Positions 8,072-16,585 of a DNA stretch of 64,000 nucleotides are shown piece by piece. The translations under genes were made by a program, and so were the position numbers. The DNA comes from Treponema sp. GTDB lineage: Bacteria > Spirochaetota > Spirochaetia > Treponematales > Treponemataceae. Where the stretch lies: NCBI GenBank assembly GCA_024691105.1, contig JAILNY010000121.1, forward strand, positions 1 through 64,000, read 5' to 3'. The stretch's first letter is position 1; every line of letters starts with the position of its first letter. The notes under the pieces were generated by a model. It searched no databases. It saw only the letters and a list, made by a program, of their open reading frames with translations, and was not told the DNA's origin.

Positions 8072-9181
8072 ATGATAATAAACGCACAGCAGTTATATTT
8101 TATTTTAGACAATACTCCTTCTGAGCAAAACATCATGCTTGTCGGAAAGCACGGAATCGGAAAGTCTCGAATTCTCGAAGAATATTATTCTAAAAAAAAC
8201 GCAAAGGTAGTTACGCTTTTTCTTGGACAGATGAGTGACCCGGGAGACTTAATCGGCCTTCCGGAAAAAAATGAGAAAACCGGAAAGACAGATTTTATGC
8301 TGCCGTACTGGTTTCCGACGGACGATAAACCTGTTGTTTTATTTTTAGATGAATTAAACCGCGCGCGCCCGGAAGTTTTGCAGACGATTATGGATTTAAC
8401 CTTAAACAGAAAACTTGCCGGAAAAACTCTTCCACAGGGAAGCCGCATTATAAGCGCCGTCAATAACGGTAATGAATATCAGCTTACAGATTTAGATCCA
8501 GCTCTTGTTTCGCGTTTTAATATTTATGAGTTTTGTCCGACTGTGCAGGATTGGCTTGAATGGGCAAAGGCTGCATCAATTGACGAGCGCGTAATTAATT
8601 TTATAGATAAAAATCCTGAATACCTTGATGGCGGCGAATCTGCTGCAGTGATGACCGGCGCCGGTTTTGCAAATTCTGGTTTTGGCGACATGGCAGGACT
8701 TGAGCGTTCGACAGACAGACGAAGTTGGGAGCGCGCTTCTTCTGTCATAAAAAACAGCGAAGAACTTTCTCAAAATCATCTTGCGCTTTTGTCAGGAATT
8801 CTTGGAAACAGCGCATCTTCTCTTTTTTATAAATTCTGTCATGAATCTTCTGTTCCGGGAGCAAAAGAGATTTTGCTCGAAGGTATAAAATTACCTGCAC
8901 TTTCGATTCCGGAGTTTGCAAAAGTAAATAAATCGCTTTTTGTATTCATTCAAAATGCGTGCAAAAATAACAGTGACTTGATAAATTCTCCGGAAAATAT
9001 TCAGCTTATAAGTCAGCACTTAAATAATTATTTTGACTGGCTTGAAAGTTCAAATAAAAAAGAAATTCAAATGCAGTTTGTAAGCCTTGTAAACTCAGAG
9101 CATTATCCTGATGCACTAAATTTTATTATGGAACATTGCGAGTCGCTTTACAAAAAAATGCTTAAGGCAATTGAATTGTAA
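8072..9181 (+). CDS. MoxR-type AAA+ ATPase
   Basis: 369 residues. Walker A is GKHGIGKS (25-32) and Walker B is LFLDELNRA (about 90-98), followed by QTIMDLTLNRKL and SRIISAVNNG (sensor 1), then DPALVSRFNIYEF with the arginine finger. This order is typical of MoxR/CbxX-like AAA+ proteins. Such ATPases usually pair with a VWA-domain protein to remodel or activate a client, often inserting a metal ion or maturing an enzyme complex. The VWA partner follows 57 bases downstream on the same strand, which supports that pairing. The client is not known. A weak AGG precedes the ATG, which lies just after the argG terminator, so no long leader is likely. Confidence 0.9.
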   Translation: MIINAQQLYFILDNTPSEQNIMLVGKHGIGKSRILEEYYSKKNAKVVTLFLGQMSDPGDLIGLPEKNEKTGKTDFMLPYWFPTDDKPVVLFLDELNRARPEVLQTIMDLTLNRKLAGKTLPQGSRIISAVNNGNEYQLTDLDPALVSRFNIYEFCPTVQDWLEWAKAASIDERVINFIDKNPEYLDGGESAAVMTGAGFANSGFGDMAGLERSTDRRSWERASSVIKNSEELSQNHLALLSGILGNSASSLFYKFCHESSVPGAKEILLEGIKLPALSIPEFAKVNKSLFVFIQNACKNNSDLINSPENIQLISQHLNNYFDWLESSNKKEIQMQFVSLVNSEHYPDALNFIMEHCESLYKKMLKAIEL

Positions 9182-9238
9182 GATCGCGCTGTGCTGCGCT
9201 GTGTCGCGATACGGTGTGCCGCAACTGGATTTTTTTAG

Positions 9239-10429
9239 ATGGAATTTGATTTAGAAAAAAAAATAAATTCAATTTTCTCATCCTGGTTTTATACCGAACC
9301 GCTTTTATATTCCGTGTCGTGTACGCATTCACTTGTTGCAAATAATAAAATTTCAGTTCCGGTTCGCTCAGGAAAAATGCGCATAGAATATTCACCTGCG
9401 CTTTTGTCTAATTTTAGCGGGAGTGAGCTTGAATTTATTTTAAAAATTGAAATGTCCCGGATTGTTCTTGGACATCCTTACGCACGAAAAATGCATAACG
9501 CAAATCCGTCTGTTTTATATCTTGCAAGCGATGCGGTAATCTGGCAGCTCTTACGCAAAAAGGAAGATCCAAAAAACTTTCTTCTTTTGCAGGGCGTACA
9601 ATATTTAAGACAGCAGGCAGGTCCTTTTGCAACGTTTAACGATATGTCTTTTGAACAATGGTACAAATATATTTTTGACCTTATTGCTAAATCAAAAAAC
9701 GGCCAGAATGCCGGAAACGCCGGTGCCAATGATGGAGCCCTCCAGTCTGTTGAACTCTGGCAGGAAGACAGCTCGGCGCTTGAACAAATCCAGACTTGTA
9801 TGAATGATGCAGATCCCTCCGGCGGCTGGGGCGCGACGGGTTCTGATTTAGCGCGCACTATAAATGAGAGTGCAGATTTTTCTTTTGATTACAGACGTGC
9901 TTTGTCGCAGTTTAGACAGCAGATTGTGAGCGCCGAACGCTCTTTAACACGAATGCGCCCCAGCCGCCGGTATGGTCTAAAGGCAATGGGTTCAAGATAT
10001 GAAAGAAAGGCAACTCTTTTGATTGCGGTCGATGTCTCCGGTTCTATAACGGATGAAAGTTTTGCCCGATTTACTCATGCGGTAAAGAATTTCTTTTTTC
10101 TTAAAATGATAAAGAAGATTGATTTGATTTTCTTTGACGTAAACTTAAAAAATTCAGCGCCGCTATCTTTTTATAAAAAAATTGAACTTAAAGAAATTGC
10201 AGGACGTGGCGGAACCAATTTTCAGATTCCGATAGATTATTTTGAAGAGCATCGCGCGCAATATAGCGGAATGATTATTTTTACGGACGGAGAGGGTAGT
10301 GCACCGCGCGTAAGTTCGGGTAGGGGTAAAAATATTTTGTGGATTCTGGATAACCGCGTGCAGTTTGATAAGTGCGCTCAATGGATAAATAATTTTACAG
10401 GATGCCGAGCGACGTATCTGACAATTTGA
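9239..10429 (+). CDS. VWA-like protein (DUF2201 family), MoxR partner
   Basis: 396 residues. The C-terminal half is a von Willebrand factor A-like domain with a MIDAS start DVSGS (265-269), GRGGTNF (about 321-327) and IIFTDGEG (about 347). The N-terminal half resembles the domain of the DUF2201 family that is annotated as a putative metal-dependent peptidase; the segment ILKIEMSRIVLGHP sits where an HExxH motif is often found, but no intact HExxH is present, so protease activity is doubtful. With the adjacent MoxR ATPase it forms a typical ATPase/VWA pair. The linker (about 150-190) is Gly/Asn/Ala rich. The last codons overlap a short repeat that recurs elsewhere in the window. Confidence 0.85.
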   Translation: MEFDLEKKINSIFSSWFYTEPLLYSVSCTHSLVANNKISVPVRSGKMRIEYSPALLSNFSGSELEFILKIEMSRIVLGHPYARKMHNANPSVLYLASDAVIWQLLRKKEDPKNFLLLQGVQYLRQQAGPFATFNDMSFEQWYKYIFDLIAKSKNGQNAGNAGANDGALQSVELWQEDSSALEQIQTCMNDADPSGGWGATGSDLARTINESADFSFDYRRALSQFRQQIVSAERSLTRMRPSRRYGLKAMGSRYERKATLLIAVDVSGSITDESFARFTHAVKNFFFLKMIKKIDLIFFDVNLKNSAPLSFYKKIELKEIAGRGGTNFQIPIDYFEEHRAQYSGMIIFTDGEGSAPRVSSGRGKNILWILDNRVQFDKCAQWINNFTGCRATYLTI

Positions 10430-10475
10430 GGCGCGTGGGCTTTGATGAGATTTCGGTGAGGGCGACGTATCTGAC
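10411..10475 (+). repeat. Direct repeat of GACGTATCTGAC at the end of the VWA gene
   Basis: GACGTATCTGAC occurs at 10411-10422, inside the last codons of the VWA gene, and again at 10464-10475 in the gap after it. Both copies are followed by a TGA that ends the same reading (Arg-Ala-Thr-Tyr-Leu-Thr-Ile or Val, stop). A third copy is at 26960-26971. Confidence 0.7.
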
Positions 10476-10488
10476 GGTGTGAGGTGTT

Positions 10489-11094
10489 ATGAATATCGAT
10501 ACAGAAGCTGATTATTGGAAAGATATATTTGTACATATTCTTCATAAAAACATGGTAAGGCAGAACGCTGAACGTCTTACATTTGAGATGTGCCCGCAGG
10601 TTTTTAAGGACTTTTGCGCTCGTCATCCGGAATATTCAGTTCAAACCGACTTTTCTGACAGCTGGTGCTCGTTTGAAGTTTTAGTTACCGACAATGTAAA
10701 GCTCAGACTTTATATTCAATCAACGGTAAAAGGCACTTTATTGCAGTACGAAGGCTCAGAATACATAAAAATTGCCGATGCAAAATTCCCTTATAATCCG
10801 TTCCCGGAAGTAGAAGAATTCCTTTTAAATATTCCACAGTATAAAGCCGAACTTGAAAAATTAAAAATCAAAAGCCTGTGTTCAAACCGGCAGTTAAAGC
10901 TTGCACGGCAATTTTTACAGGCGATTCTGGCAAAAAAACTCAATTCCCAGGTAAAATATATATGGAATATAGAAGAAAAACCTTCTTTTCTTCAGGTTAC
11001 GGTAAAATCTGAAGAAAAGACCTGGTCGACACAAATTCACCCCGAAAACTTAAGCGAAATTTATAAATGGCTTGAAAATCTTGCCATTTCTTGA
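10489..11094 (+). CDS. Unknown protein downstream of MoxR/VWA pair
   Basis: 201 residues, cytoplasmic by appearance (no signal peptide or membrane segment). It is mixed alpha/beta with aromatic residues (Trp/Tyr) spread through the chain and a Lys-rich region near residues 120-150. I do not recognise a family. GAGGTG lies a few bases before ATG 10489. It follows the VWA gene by 59 bases on the same strand and could be the third member of the MoxR/VWA unit, perhaps its client or adaptor. That is positional inference only. Its stop codon TGA (11092-11094) overlaps the minus-35 hexamer of the following gene's promoter. Confidence 0.65.
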   Translation: MNIDTEADYWKDIFVHILHKNMVRQNAERLTFEMCPQVFKDFCARHPEYSVQTDFSDSWCSFEVLVTDNVKLRLYIQSTVKGTLLQYEGSEYIKIADAKFPYNPFPEVEEFLLNIPQYKAELEKLKIKSLCSNRQLKLARQFLQAILAKKLNSQVKYIWNIEEKPSFLQVTVKSEEKTWSTQIHPENLSEIYKWLENLAIS

Positions 11095-11120
11095 CATTTT
11101 TTTTAGATTTTTACTATAAT
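11091..11120 (+). promoter_or_regulatory. Consensus promoter of MATE exporter gene
   Basis: TTGACA (11091-11096) and TATAAT (11115-11120) are both perfect consensus hexamers, separated by 18 bases. The start codon begins only 8 bases after the minus-10, so the predicted mRNA has almost no leader. The minus-35 overlaps the previous gene's stop codon. Confidence 0.85.
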
Positions 11121-11127
11121 TCACTTT

Positions 11128-12495
11128 ATGCCAACTGTTCAGATTAAAGAAAACAAAATGGGTGTAATGCCTGTTAACAAACTTTTGATTAATATGTCGC
11201 TTCCAATGATGTTCAGCATGCTTGTGCAGGCTTTTTATAACATTGCAGACAGTATTTTTGTTTCAAGATTCAGCCAGGATGCTTTGACGGCTGTTTCGCT
11301 TGCGTTTCCTTTTCAGATGCTGATGTTTTCTTTTATCCTTGGAACTTGTGTAGGTGTTAATGCGCTTTTGTCTATGCGTCTTGGTCAGAAAAATCAGGAT
11401 GCGGTTAATGCAACGGCTGCAAATGGTATTTTTCTGGCATTCTGCAATTATATCGGTTTTTGTATCCTTGCGTTTGTTCTTGTTGATCCGTATCTTAAGA
11501 GCCAGACTTCTAATCCGCTTATTATTGAATATGCAAAGACTTATCTTTCCATTGTAATGTATGCAGGCTTTGGAGTCTGTTTTGGAATTACTTTTGACCG
11601 TCTTTTGCAGTCTACCGGAAAGACTTTTTACACAATGATTACTCAGATAATTGGTGCCGGAACAAATATTATTTTTGACCCGCTTTTGATTTTTGGAATC
11701 GGTCCGTTTCCTCGCATGGGAATTGCCGGAGCTGCCATTGCAACGGTTGCCGGGCAGATTCTTTCTATGACTGTTTCGATTATCTTTAATTTTAAGGTAA
11801 ACCACGAGATTCATATTACTTTTAAAAGGTTTAAGCCGGATGGGCTTATTATCGGTCAGATTTATAAGGTTGGTTTTCCTTCTATAATTTTGCAGGCGGT
11901 TGGTTCGTTTACAACTTACGGTATGAACCTTATTTTTAAGGCTTTTGGCTCACTCTCTGATACTATAATTGCTGTGTATGGTGCTTATTTTAAGTTGAAC
12001 AGCTTTGTGTTTATGCCTGTTTTTGGTTTGAATAATGGCGTCGTTCCTATTGTCGCTTACAATTACGGGGCTCGTAACAGAAAAAGAATTACTGCAACGA
12101 TAAGAAGTTCACTTTTATTTGCTGTTGGTATAATGAGTTTAGGGGTGACTGTTTTTGAGTTATTCCCTGATATCCTTCTTGGATTTTTTAAGGCTTCGCT
12201 CAGTATGAGGGCTATAGGAATTCCTGCTTTGAGAATTATTGGAACAAGCTTTATCGGGGCTGCGATTGCAATTTCGCTTGGTTCTGTTTTTCAGGCGCTT
12301 GGGAGTGCGGTATACTCGATGACGGTTTCTATTGCGCGTCAGGTCGGTGTACTTTTGCCGGTTGCGTTTGCGTTCTCGCTTACAGGAAACATTGACCTTG
12401 TATGGCTTTGTTTTCCGATTGCAGAAGTTGTCTCTGTTGCATTATCGCTCTGCTTTTTTGCCCGCATCTACCGCAAAAAACTCGCGTGCCTGTAA
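11128..12495 (+). CDS. MATE family multidrug/Na+ exporter
   Basis: 455 residues with about twelve membrane segments. The opening MSLPMMFSMLVQAFYNIADS and the repeat of that architecture in the second half (PSIILQAVGSFTTYGMNLIF) are typical of MATE antiporters, which export cationic drugs or metabolites in exchange for Na+ or H+. The substrate cannot be read from sequence. ATG 11128 is the start best matched to the promoter and gives a leaderless message. An internal ATG twelve codons on (MGVMPVNKLL) is also plausible, since many relatives start near there, but it too lacks a good Shine-Dalgarno. A short GC hairpin terminator follows. Confidence 0.93.
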   Translation: MPTVQIKENKMGVMPVNKLLINMSLPMMFSMLVQAFYNIADSIFVSRFSQDALTAVSLAFPFQMLMFSFILGTCVGVNALLSMRLGQKNQDAVNATAANGIFLAFCNYIGFCILAFVLVDPYLKSQTSNPLIIEYAKTYLSIVMYAGFGVCFGITFDRLLQSTGKTFYTMITQIIGAGTNIIFDPLLIFGIGPFPRMGIAGAAIATVAGQILSMTVSIIFNFKVNHEIHITFKRFKPDGLIIGQIYKVGFPSIILQAVGSFTTYGMNLIFKAFGSLSDTIIAVYGAYFKLNSFVFMPVFGLNNGVVPIVAYNYGARNRKRITATIRSSLLFAVGIMSLGVTVFELFPDILLGFFKASLSMRAIGIPALRIIGTSFIGAAIAISLGSVFQALGSAVYSMTVSIARQVGVLLPVAFAFSLTGNIDLVWLCFPIAEVVSVALSLCFFARIYRKKLACL

Positions 12496-12501
12496 TTTAT
12501 G

Positions 12502-12526
12502 CGCGCAAACTTGCGCGTTTTCTATT
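12502..12526 (+). terminator. Terminator of MATE gene
   Basis: CGCGCAA (12502-12508) and TTGCGCG (12511-12517) form a tight hairpin followed by a T-rich tract (TTTTCTATTCTTTT). It overlaps the probable minus-35 of rpe. Confidence 0.65.
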
Positions 12527-12539
12527 CTTTTGCTAGAAT
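12511..12539 (+). promoter_or_regulatory. Probable rpe promoter
   Basis: TTGCGC (12511-12516) and TAGAAT (12534-12539) are 17 bases apart. The ATG of rpe starts 10 bases after the minus-10. The minus-35 is the right arm of the preceding terminator hairpin. Confidence 0.5.
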
Positions 12540-12548
12540 AGAAGAATA

Positions 12549-13169
12549 ATGAAAAACTATAATCTTGCTCCATCTTTGCTTTCGGCAGATTTTTCGAATC
12601 TTGCGAATGCATTGAAAATGATTGAAGACCGAAACCTTAATACTGTTCACATTGACGTAATGGACGGGGCTTTTGTTCCGCAGATTTCTTACGGGCAGCC
12701 GGTTGTAAAATCTCTGCGTCCTTTGACAAAGCTTATTTTTGACGTTCACCTTATGGTTGAACATCCTGAGCGGCAGATTCAAAGCTTTGCAGAATGCGGT
12801 TCTGACTTTATTACTTTTCATTATGAAGCCACTGATAAAGTTTTATCTGTCGTAGATTTAATTCACTCGTACGGAAAAAAAGCAGGAATTTCTATAAAGC
12901 CTGCAACTGATCCTGCTCTGATTGAAGAATATCTTGATAAGGTTGAACTTGTTCTTGTAATGACTGTCGAGCCTGGATTTGGCGGTCAGAAGATTATTCC
13001 AGAGTGTGTTGAAAAAATCAGGACTCTTGTAAAAATGCGTCAGGAACGAAATCTTAATTTTATTATTTCTGTCGATGGTGGCGTAAACGAAAATACAATT
13101 CAAAGTGTTATAGATGCCGGAGCAGATGAAATTGTTTCTGGTTCAGCTTTTTATTCGGGAAGGTTGTAA
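12549..13169 (+). CDS. rpe: Ribulose-phosphate 3-epimerase
   Basis: Interconverts ribulose 5-phosphate and xylulose 5-phosphate in the non-oxidative pentose phosphate pathway. It is 206 residues, slightly shorter than the usual 215-225. Conserved elements in order are SLLSADF near the start (metal/substrate loop), HIDVMDGAFVPQISYG with the catalytic Asp (about residues 34-50), DVHLMVEHP, MTVEPGFGGQ and SVDGGVN with the second catalytic Asp. It is a TIM barrel with a divalent metal site. The stop codon overlaps the ATG of the next gene (TAATG), which suggests translational coupling with the envelope TPR protein. Confidence 0.96.
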   Translation: MKNYNLAPSLLSADFSNLANALKMIEDRNLNTVHIDVMDGAFVPQISYGQPVVKSLRPLTKLIFDVHLMVEHPERQIQSFAECGSDFITFHYEATDKVLSVVDLIHSYGKKAGISIKPATDPALIEEYLDKVELVLVMTVEPGFGGQKIIPECVEKIRTLVKMRQERNLNFIISVDGGVNENTIQSVIDAGADEIVSGSAFYSGRL

Positions 13170-14080
13170 TGAAATTTTGTAAGAGGTCTTTATTAGGTGC
13201 ATTGATAATTGTTTCTTTTGCAGCTATGCCGGTTTATTCGCAAGGCTTGCTGTTTGATTCTGATTCAGTGAATACAGCTAAGGTTGCTGCAGGCTCTCAG
13301 GAAGTTTTAGTTGATGCCCTTAACGCATACAGAAACGAAGACTGGAAAACTGCGATTTTTCTCTTTAAAAAATTTCATTCATCGCCGGAAAACTTAAGCC
13401 CTGAAACTCTTTACATGCAGATAATGGCTCAAACTTACAGCGCTCAGTACAAACAGGCTTCTGATGACTGTGATCTGTTCTTAAAAAAATATCCGCATAA
13501 TCAGTATGTTCAGCTTGTATCCTATCAAAAAGGAAAGAACCTTTATTATACAAGTGACTTTGAGCGTTCAATAATTACTCTCAGCGATTTTTGCCATACT
13601 TATCCAAAGCATCCGCTTTATGCCTCGGCTCTTTTCTGGATTGCAGAATGCTTTTATGCAAACTATGATTTTGAAAATGCAAAGCCTTTGTACGAGCGCA
13701 TTGTTGCAGAATATACAGAAGATTCAAAAGCAAAGGACTCTCAGTATCGCCTTGATGTTATTGCACAGCGCAGCCGCGAAGAAAAACTTTTGTTTTTGTT
13801 AAGACAGACTGGCGAAGATTATCTGTCTTCTAAAGAAACTTACGAAAAAGAATTAAAGCAGTATCAGGTAGAAAGTTCTGTCGGCGTTAACTCTCAGTTA
13901 AAGGAACTTCGTCAGCAGAATGAAAATCTTGGTACAGATCTTTCAAACGAAAAGAAACGTTCTGCTGCTCTCGAAAAACAGTTAAAAGAATACGAAGGTA
14001 ATCTTGCAAAGAGTGTGCAGTTGTTAAAAGCCCGTGCTAAAGAAGCTCAAAAACTTCTTGATGCTCTGGAAGGAAAATAA
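13169..14080 (+). CDS. Exported TPR / coiled-coil protein (YbgF-like)
   Basis: 303 residues. A signal peptide with a hydrophobic core (about residues 8-24) ends at VYSQ, so the protein is exported. Tetratricopeptide-type helices follow (about 45-200), including LDALNAYRNEDWKTAIFLFKKF-like and YASALFWIAECFYANYDFEN units. The last 90 residues are a heptad-like coiled coil rich in Glu, Gln, Lys and Leu. The combination recalls CpoB/YbgF, but in the reverse order (TPR first), so the resemblance may only be architectural. It overlaps rpe by one base and lies 3 bases before the next gene, so the three genes appear to be one operon. Confidence 0.75.
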   Translation: MKFCKRSLLGALIIVSFAAMPVYSQGLLFDSDSVNTAKVAAGSQEVLVDALNAYRNEDWKTAIFLFKKFHSSPENLSPETLYMQIMAQTYSAQYKQASDDCDLFLKKYPHNQYVQLVSYQKGKNLYYTSDFERSIITLSDFCHTYPKHPLYASALFWIAECFYANYDFENAKPLYERIVAEYTEDSKAKDSQYRLDVIAQRSREEKLLFLLRQTGEDYLSSKETYEKELKQYQVESSVGVNSQLKELRQQNENLGTDLSNEKKRSAALEKQLKEYEGNLAKSVQLLKARAKEAQKLLDALEGK

Positions 14081-14083
14081 AAG

Positions 14084-15319
14084 ATGAATAAAAAGAAAAT
14101 ATTTTTAGTCCTTTCTTTACTGACTCTTTCTCTTTCATTTTTAAGTGCAGCTAAGCCTGTGTTAAAAAACGAAAATCTTCTTGTTGAATATATTAATGTT
14201 TCGGGCGGCGTTTTTATTTATTATGTAGACGGCAAGGGACAAAAAACTGCTGTTGTTGATACTGTAGATTATGCAAATTCAACTTTTATTGGTGTTGCAG
14301 TTGATAAAAAATATTACAACCTTAAATCTTCCGGAGGTGTTTCGTATTCATGTAACGAGGGAGAAAATTCACTTACCATATCTTATAACATCAATAAAAA
14401 AATTGTTCTTGATGTAACATATTCTGCAAACTCAAAAGAGCGTAACGTTCTTACAATTAAGTATACTATAAGAAATGTTGACGATGCAGCTCATACTGTT
14501 TCGTTAAAATCTATTTTTGATACTGTGTTTGGTGACTGGCGTGGCGGTCATTATGCTACTGCCGTAAAATCAAATATCAATAAAGAATGTATTATCTCTG
14601 ACTTAAAGCGTCACCGCTATCTTGCATGTTCTGATGGAATTACAAAGCTTTCTTTTAAACTTGACGGAGATGCTGCACGCTCTGTTTATAAAGTAGTTGT
14701 TGCAGCAAAACCTTTTTTTGAAACACTTTCTTTTGATGGAAACTTTGTTGAAGGCCGCGGCTTTAATACAATCTTAAGTTACAATAATTCCTGCGTTGGA
14801 TTTTTCTTTAAATCAGAAAAACTTGCTGCAGGAGATGAAAAGACTTTTACACAGAAACTTGTCTTAACTCGTGATGAAATTTTTGACTCTCGTCCACCTG
14901 CTTCAGAAGCAGATCTTGCACAGGAGTACCGCATCAGCGAAGAGGGACGTTATGTAACCTCTGATGACGATGAAGAAGATATTGAAGAAGTAGAAGAAGT
15001 AAAAGAGGCTGCAGTTCCGGTAACTCCAGCTCCTGTAAAGAAGACTGTTAAAAAAGAGCAGCCAAAGGTTGAAGAGATTGCAGAAGAATCAGAAGATTCT
15101 CAAACAGAAGTTATAACGCCTGCAGAAACTGCTGTGACTGACATTCCTACAGAAACAATCAGAAAGCAGGAAAGTTCAAGAGTCATCGATAAAGAATACG
15201 CCCGTAAACTTATTGAGCGCATTAATGCTCTTGATGATACAGGAAAAAATACTACTCAATCTGAACTGCTTTTACTTCAGGCAGAGTTAAACGAAGTTTT
15301 AAAAATGCTTAAGGAATAG
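14084..15319 (+). CDS. Exported beta-rich protein with acidic linker, unknown
   Basis: 411 residues. A signal peptide (basic start, Leu/Ser/Phe-rich core, ending LSAAKP near residue 24) indicates export. Residues about 25-280 are beta-rich, with a pattern like an extracellular beta-sandwich: alternating strands, FDTVFGDWRGG, and repeated Asn-Asn/Gly turns. Residues about 295-365 form a very acidic then Pro/Val/Lys-rich linker. The C-terminal 40 residues are a predicted helix. No family is recognised. Three bases separate it from the upstream TPR gene and 14 from the following TPR membrane protein, so the three probably act together at the envelope. Confidence 0.7.
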   Translation: MNKKKIFLVLSLLTLSLSFLSAAKPVLKNENLLVEYINVSGGVFIYYVDGKGQKTAVVDTVDYANSTFIGVAVDKKYYNLKSSGGVSYSCNEGENSLTISYNINKKIVLDVTYSANSKERNVLTIKYTIRNVDDAAHTVSLKSIFDTVFGDWRGGHYATAVKSNINKECIISDLKRHRYLACSDGITKLSFKLDGDAARSVYKVVVAAKPFFETLSFDGNFVEGRGFNTILSYNNSCVGFFFKSEKLAAGDEKTFTQKLVLTRDEIFDSRPPASEADLAQEYRISEEGRYVTSDDDEEDIEEVEEVKEAAVPVTPAPVKKTVKKEQPKVEEIAEESEDSQTEVITPAETAVTDIPTETIRKQESSRVIDKEYARKLIERINALDDTGKNTTQSELLLLQAELNEVLKMLKE

Positions 15320-15333
15320 GTTTTATAACGGAT

Positions 15334-16428
15334 ATGGGAAAAAGTACAATTGAACTTGCAAAGCAGCTGATGGCACAAAGAGACTTTGGAGGAGCCATCA
15401 AGGTTTTGCAGAGCCGTGCAGAAAATTACGAAGAAAGTTTTGACTATTATTGTACTTTGGGAACAGCATGTCTTTATGCCGGTGACTCAGGAAGCGCAAA
15501 TTATAATTTTGAATGTGCTCGAAAGATAAAGGTAAATGATGCCAATCTTCTTTTGGGGCAGGCTGCAATTTTTTTGCGCCGAGGTGATACAGAACGCGCC
15601 GTTCAGTATTATCTTGATATCCTTGATTTTGAACCTCAAAACCAGATTGCAAAAAATGCCCTTGAGTTTATCCGTGTAAACGGCGATTACGATACAATCT
15701 GCCGCTGGGTTGATTCCGGTAAGATTGAACAGTTCTATCCGCCGCTTAGTTTTAATCCAAGAATTATCGGTTTTATAATTGCCGCAGCCTGCCTTGGTAT
15801 TGTCTTTGGCGTTTTGATTGTTAATGTGTTTTCAAAGAAAAATGTATATCAGGGAAATCGTGCAGATTTGACAGAACTTGCTCTTACAGCTGACGAAGAG
15901 CACAACCCAAAAGAAAAAGATATTTCGCAAAACCTTGTTCACTATATTCTGACAGATCGCGAAATTAAAGATTCGTACAAAAGGGCAGCAGAGTGCTTTC
16001 ATGCATATAACGACAACGGTGCGCAGATTGAACTTAACCGCATCCTTAACTCAAATGCGTCAAACTCAATCCGTCAGAAGGCCCGATTGATGATGGACCA
16101 CTTGCAGGAGCCTTCGTTTGATTCTTTAACGCAGAATCTTGATATTGCCCTGGTAAAAGGAGATCCATTACTTTACCTTGACTGTTTTGTTGACTGGTCG
16201 GGCCGCATTGCCGAAGAAAAAAAGTTTGAAGGTGGCGAAGAGTTTCTTCTTTTTGTCGGCTACGAAGACTTAAAAAATGTTCAGGGAATTGTAACGGTAA
16301 AGCTTGACTTTATTCCTAATCCAGAGCTTGACGGTACTAATCCTGTCCGTATTCTTGGAAAAATCTGCCTTGACGGCGATAAAGTGTATTTAAAGGGTAA
16401 ATCTGTTTACCAGAATATAAATAATTAA
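15334..16428 (+). CDS. TPR protein with one central membrane segment
   Basis: 364 residues. The N-terminal 130 residues are tetratricopeptide repeats (AKQLMAQRDFGGAIKVLQSR, YYCTLGTACLYAGDSGSANY and similar). One strong membrane segment follows (about 145-170, IIGFIIAAACLGIVFGVLIV), then about 190 residues beyond the membrane that include further helical repeats and a small beta domain. With no signal peptide, the TPR part is probably cytoplasmic and the C-terminal part periplasmic. It is the last gene of the rpe-TPR run; an A+T-rich gap of 157 bases separates it from recA. A scaffold role across the inner membrane is inferred. Confidence 0.75.
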   Translation: MGKSTIELAKQLMAQRDFGGAIKVLQSRAENYEESFDYYCTLGTACLYAGDSGSANYNFECARKIKVNDANLLLGQAAIFLRRGDTERAVQYYLDILDFEPQNQIAKNALEFIRVNGDYDTICRWVDSGKIEQFYPPLSFNPRIIGFIIAAACLGIVFGVLIVNVFSKKNVYQGNRADLTELALTADEEHNPKEKDISQNLVHYILTDREIKDSYKRAAECFHAYNDNGAQIELNRILNSNASNSIRQKARLMMDHLQEPSFDSLTQNLDIALVKGDPLLYLDCFVDWSGRIAEEKKFEGGEEFLLFVGYEDLKNVQGIVTVKLDFIPNPELDGTNPVRILGKICLDGDKVYLKGKSVYQNINN

Positions 16429-16585
16429 AAATTTGGGGAATTCTTAAAAAAAATACTGACTTTTACAAAAAAAAGGTGTATTTTTTTAAAAGTAATTAGT
16501 ATGAAAGGGTGGGATAAAAATAATTACGCAAACTTAAAGCTTAATCCCGGCATAAAAAGTTTTGCATGTACCCGGGAGGTATAAA

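Noticed and set aside
11263..11814. Minus-strand open frame of 183 codons within the MATE gene
   Set aside because: It is antisense to a clear transporter and has no protein-like features.
16562..16585. TTG start for recA
   Set aside because: It would place the strong GGGAGGT ribosome binding site inside the coding region; GTG 16586 fits.
16429..16585. LexA/SOS box upstream of recA
   Set aside because: No palindromic box of the known SOS types was found in the A+T-rich gap.
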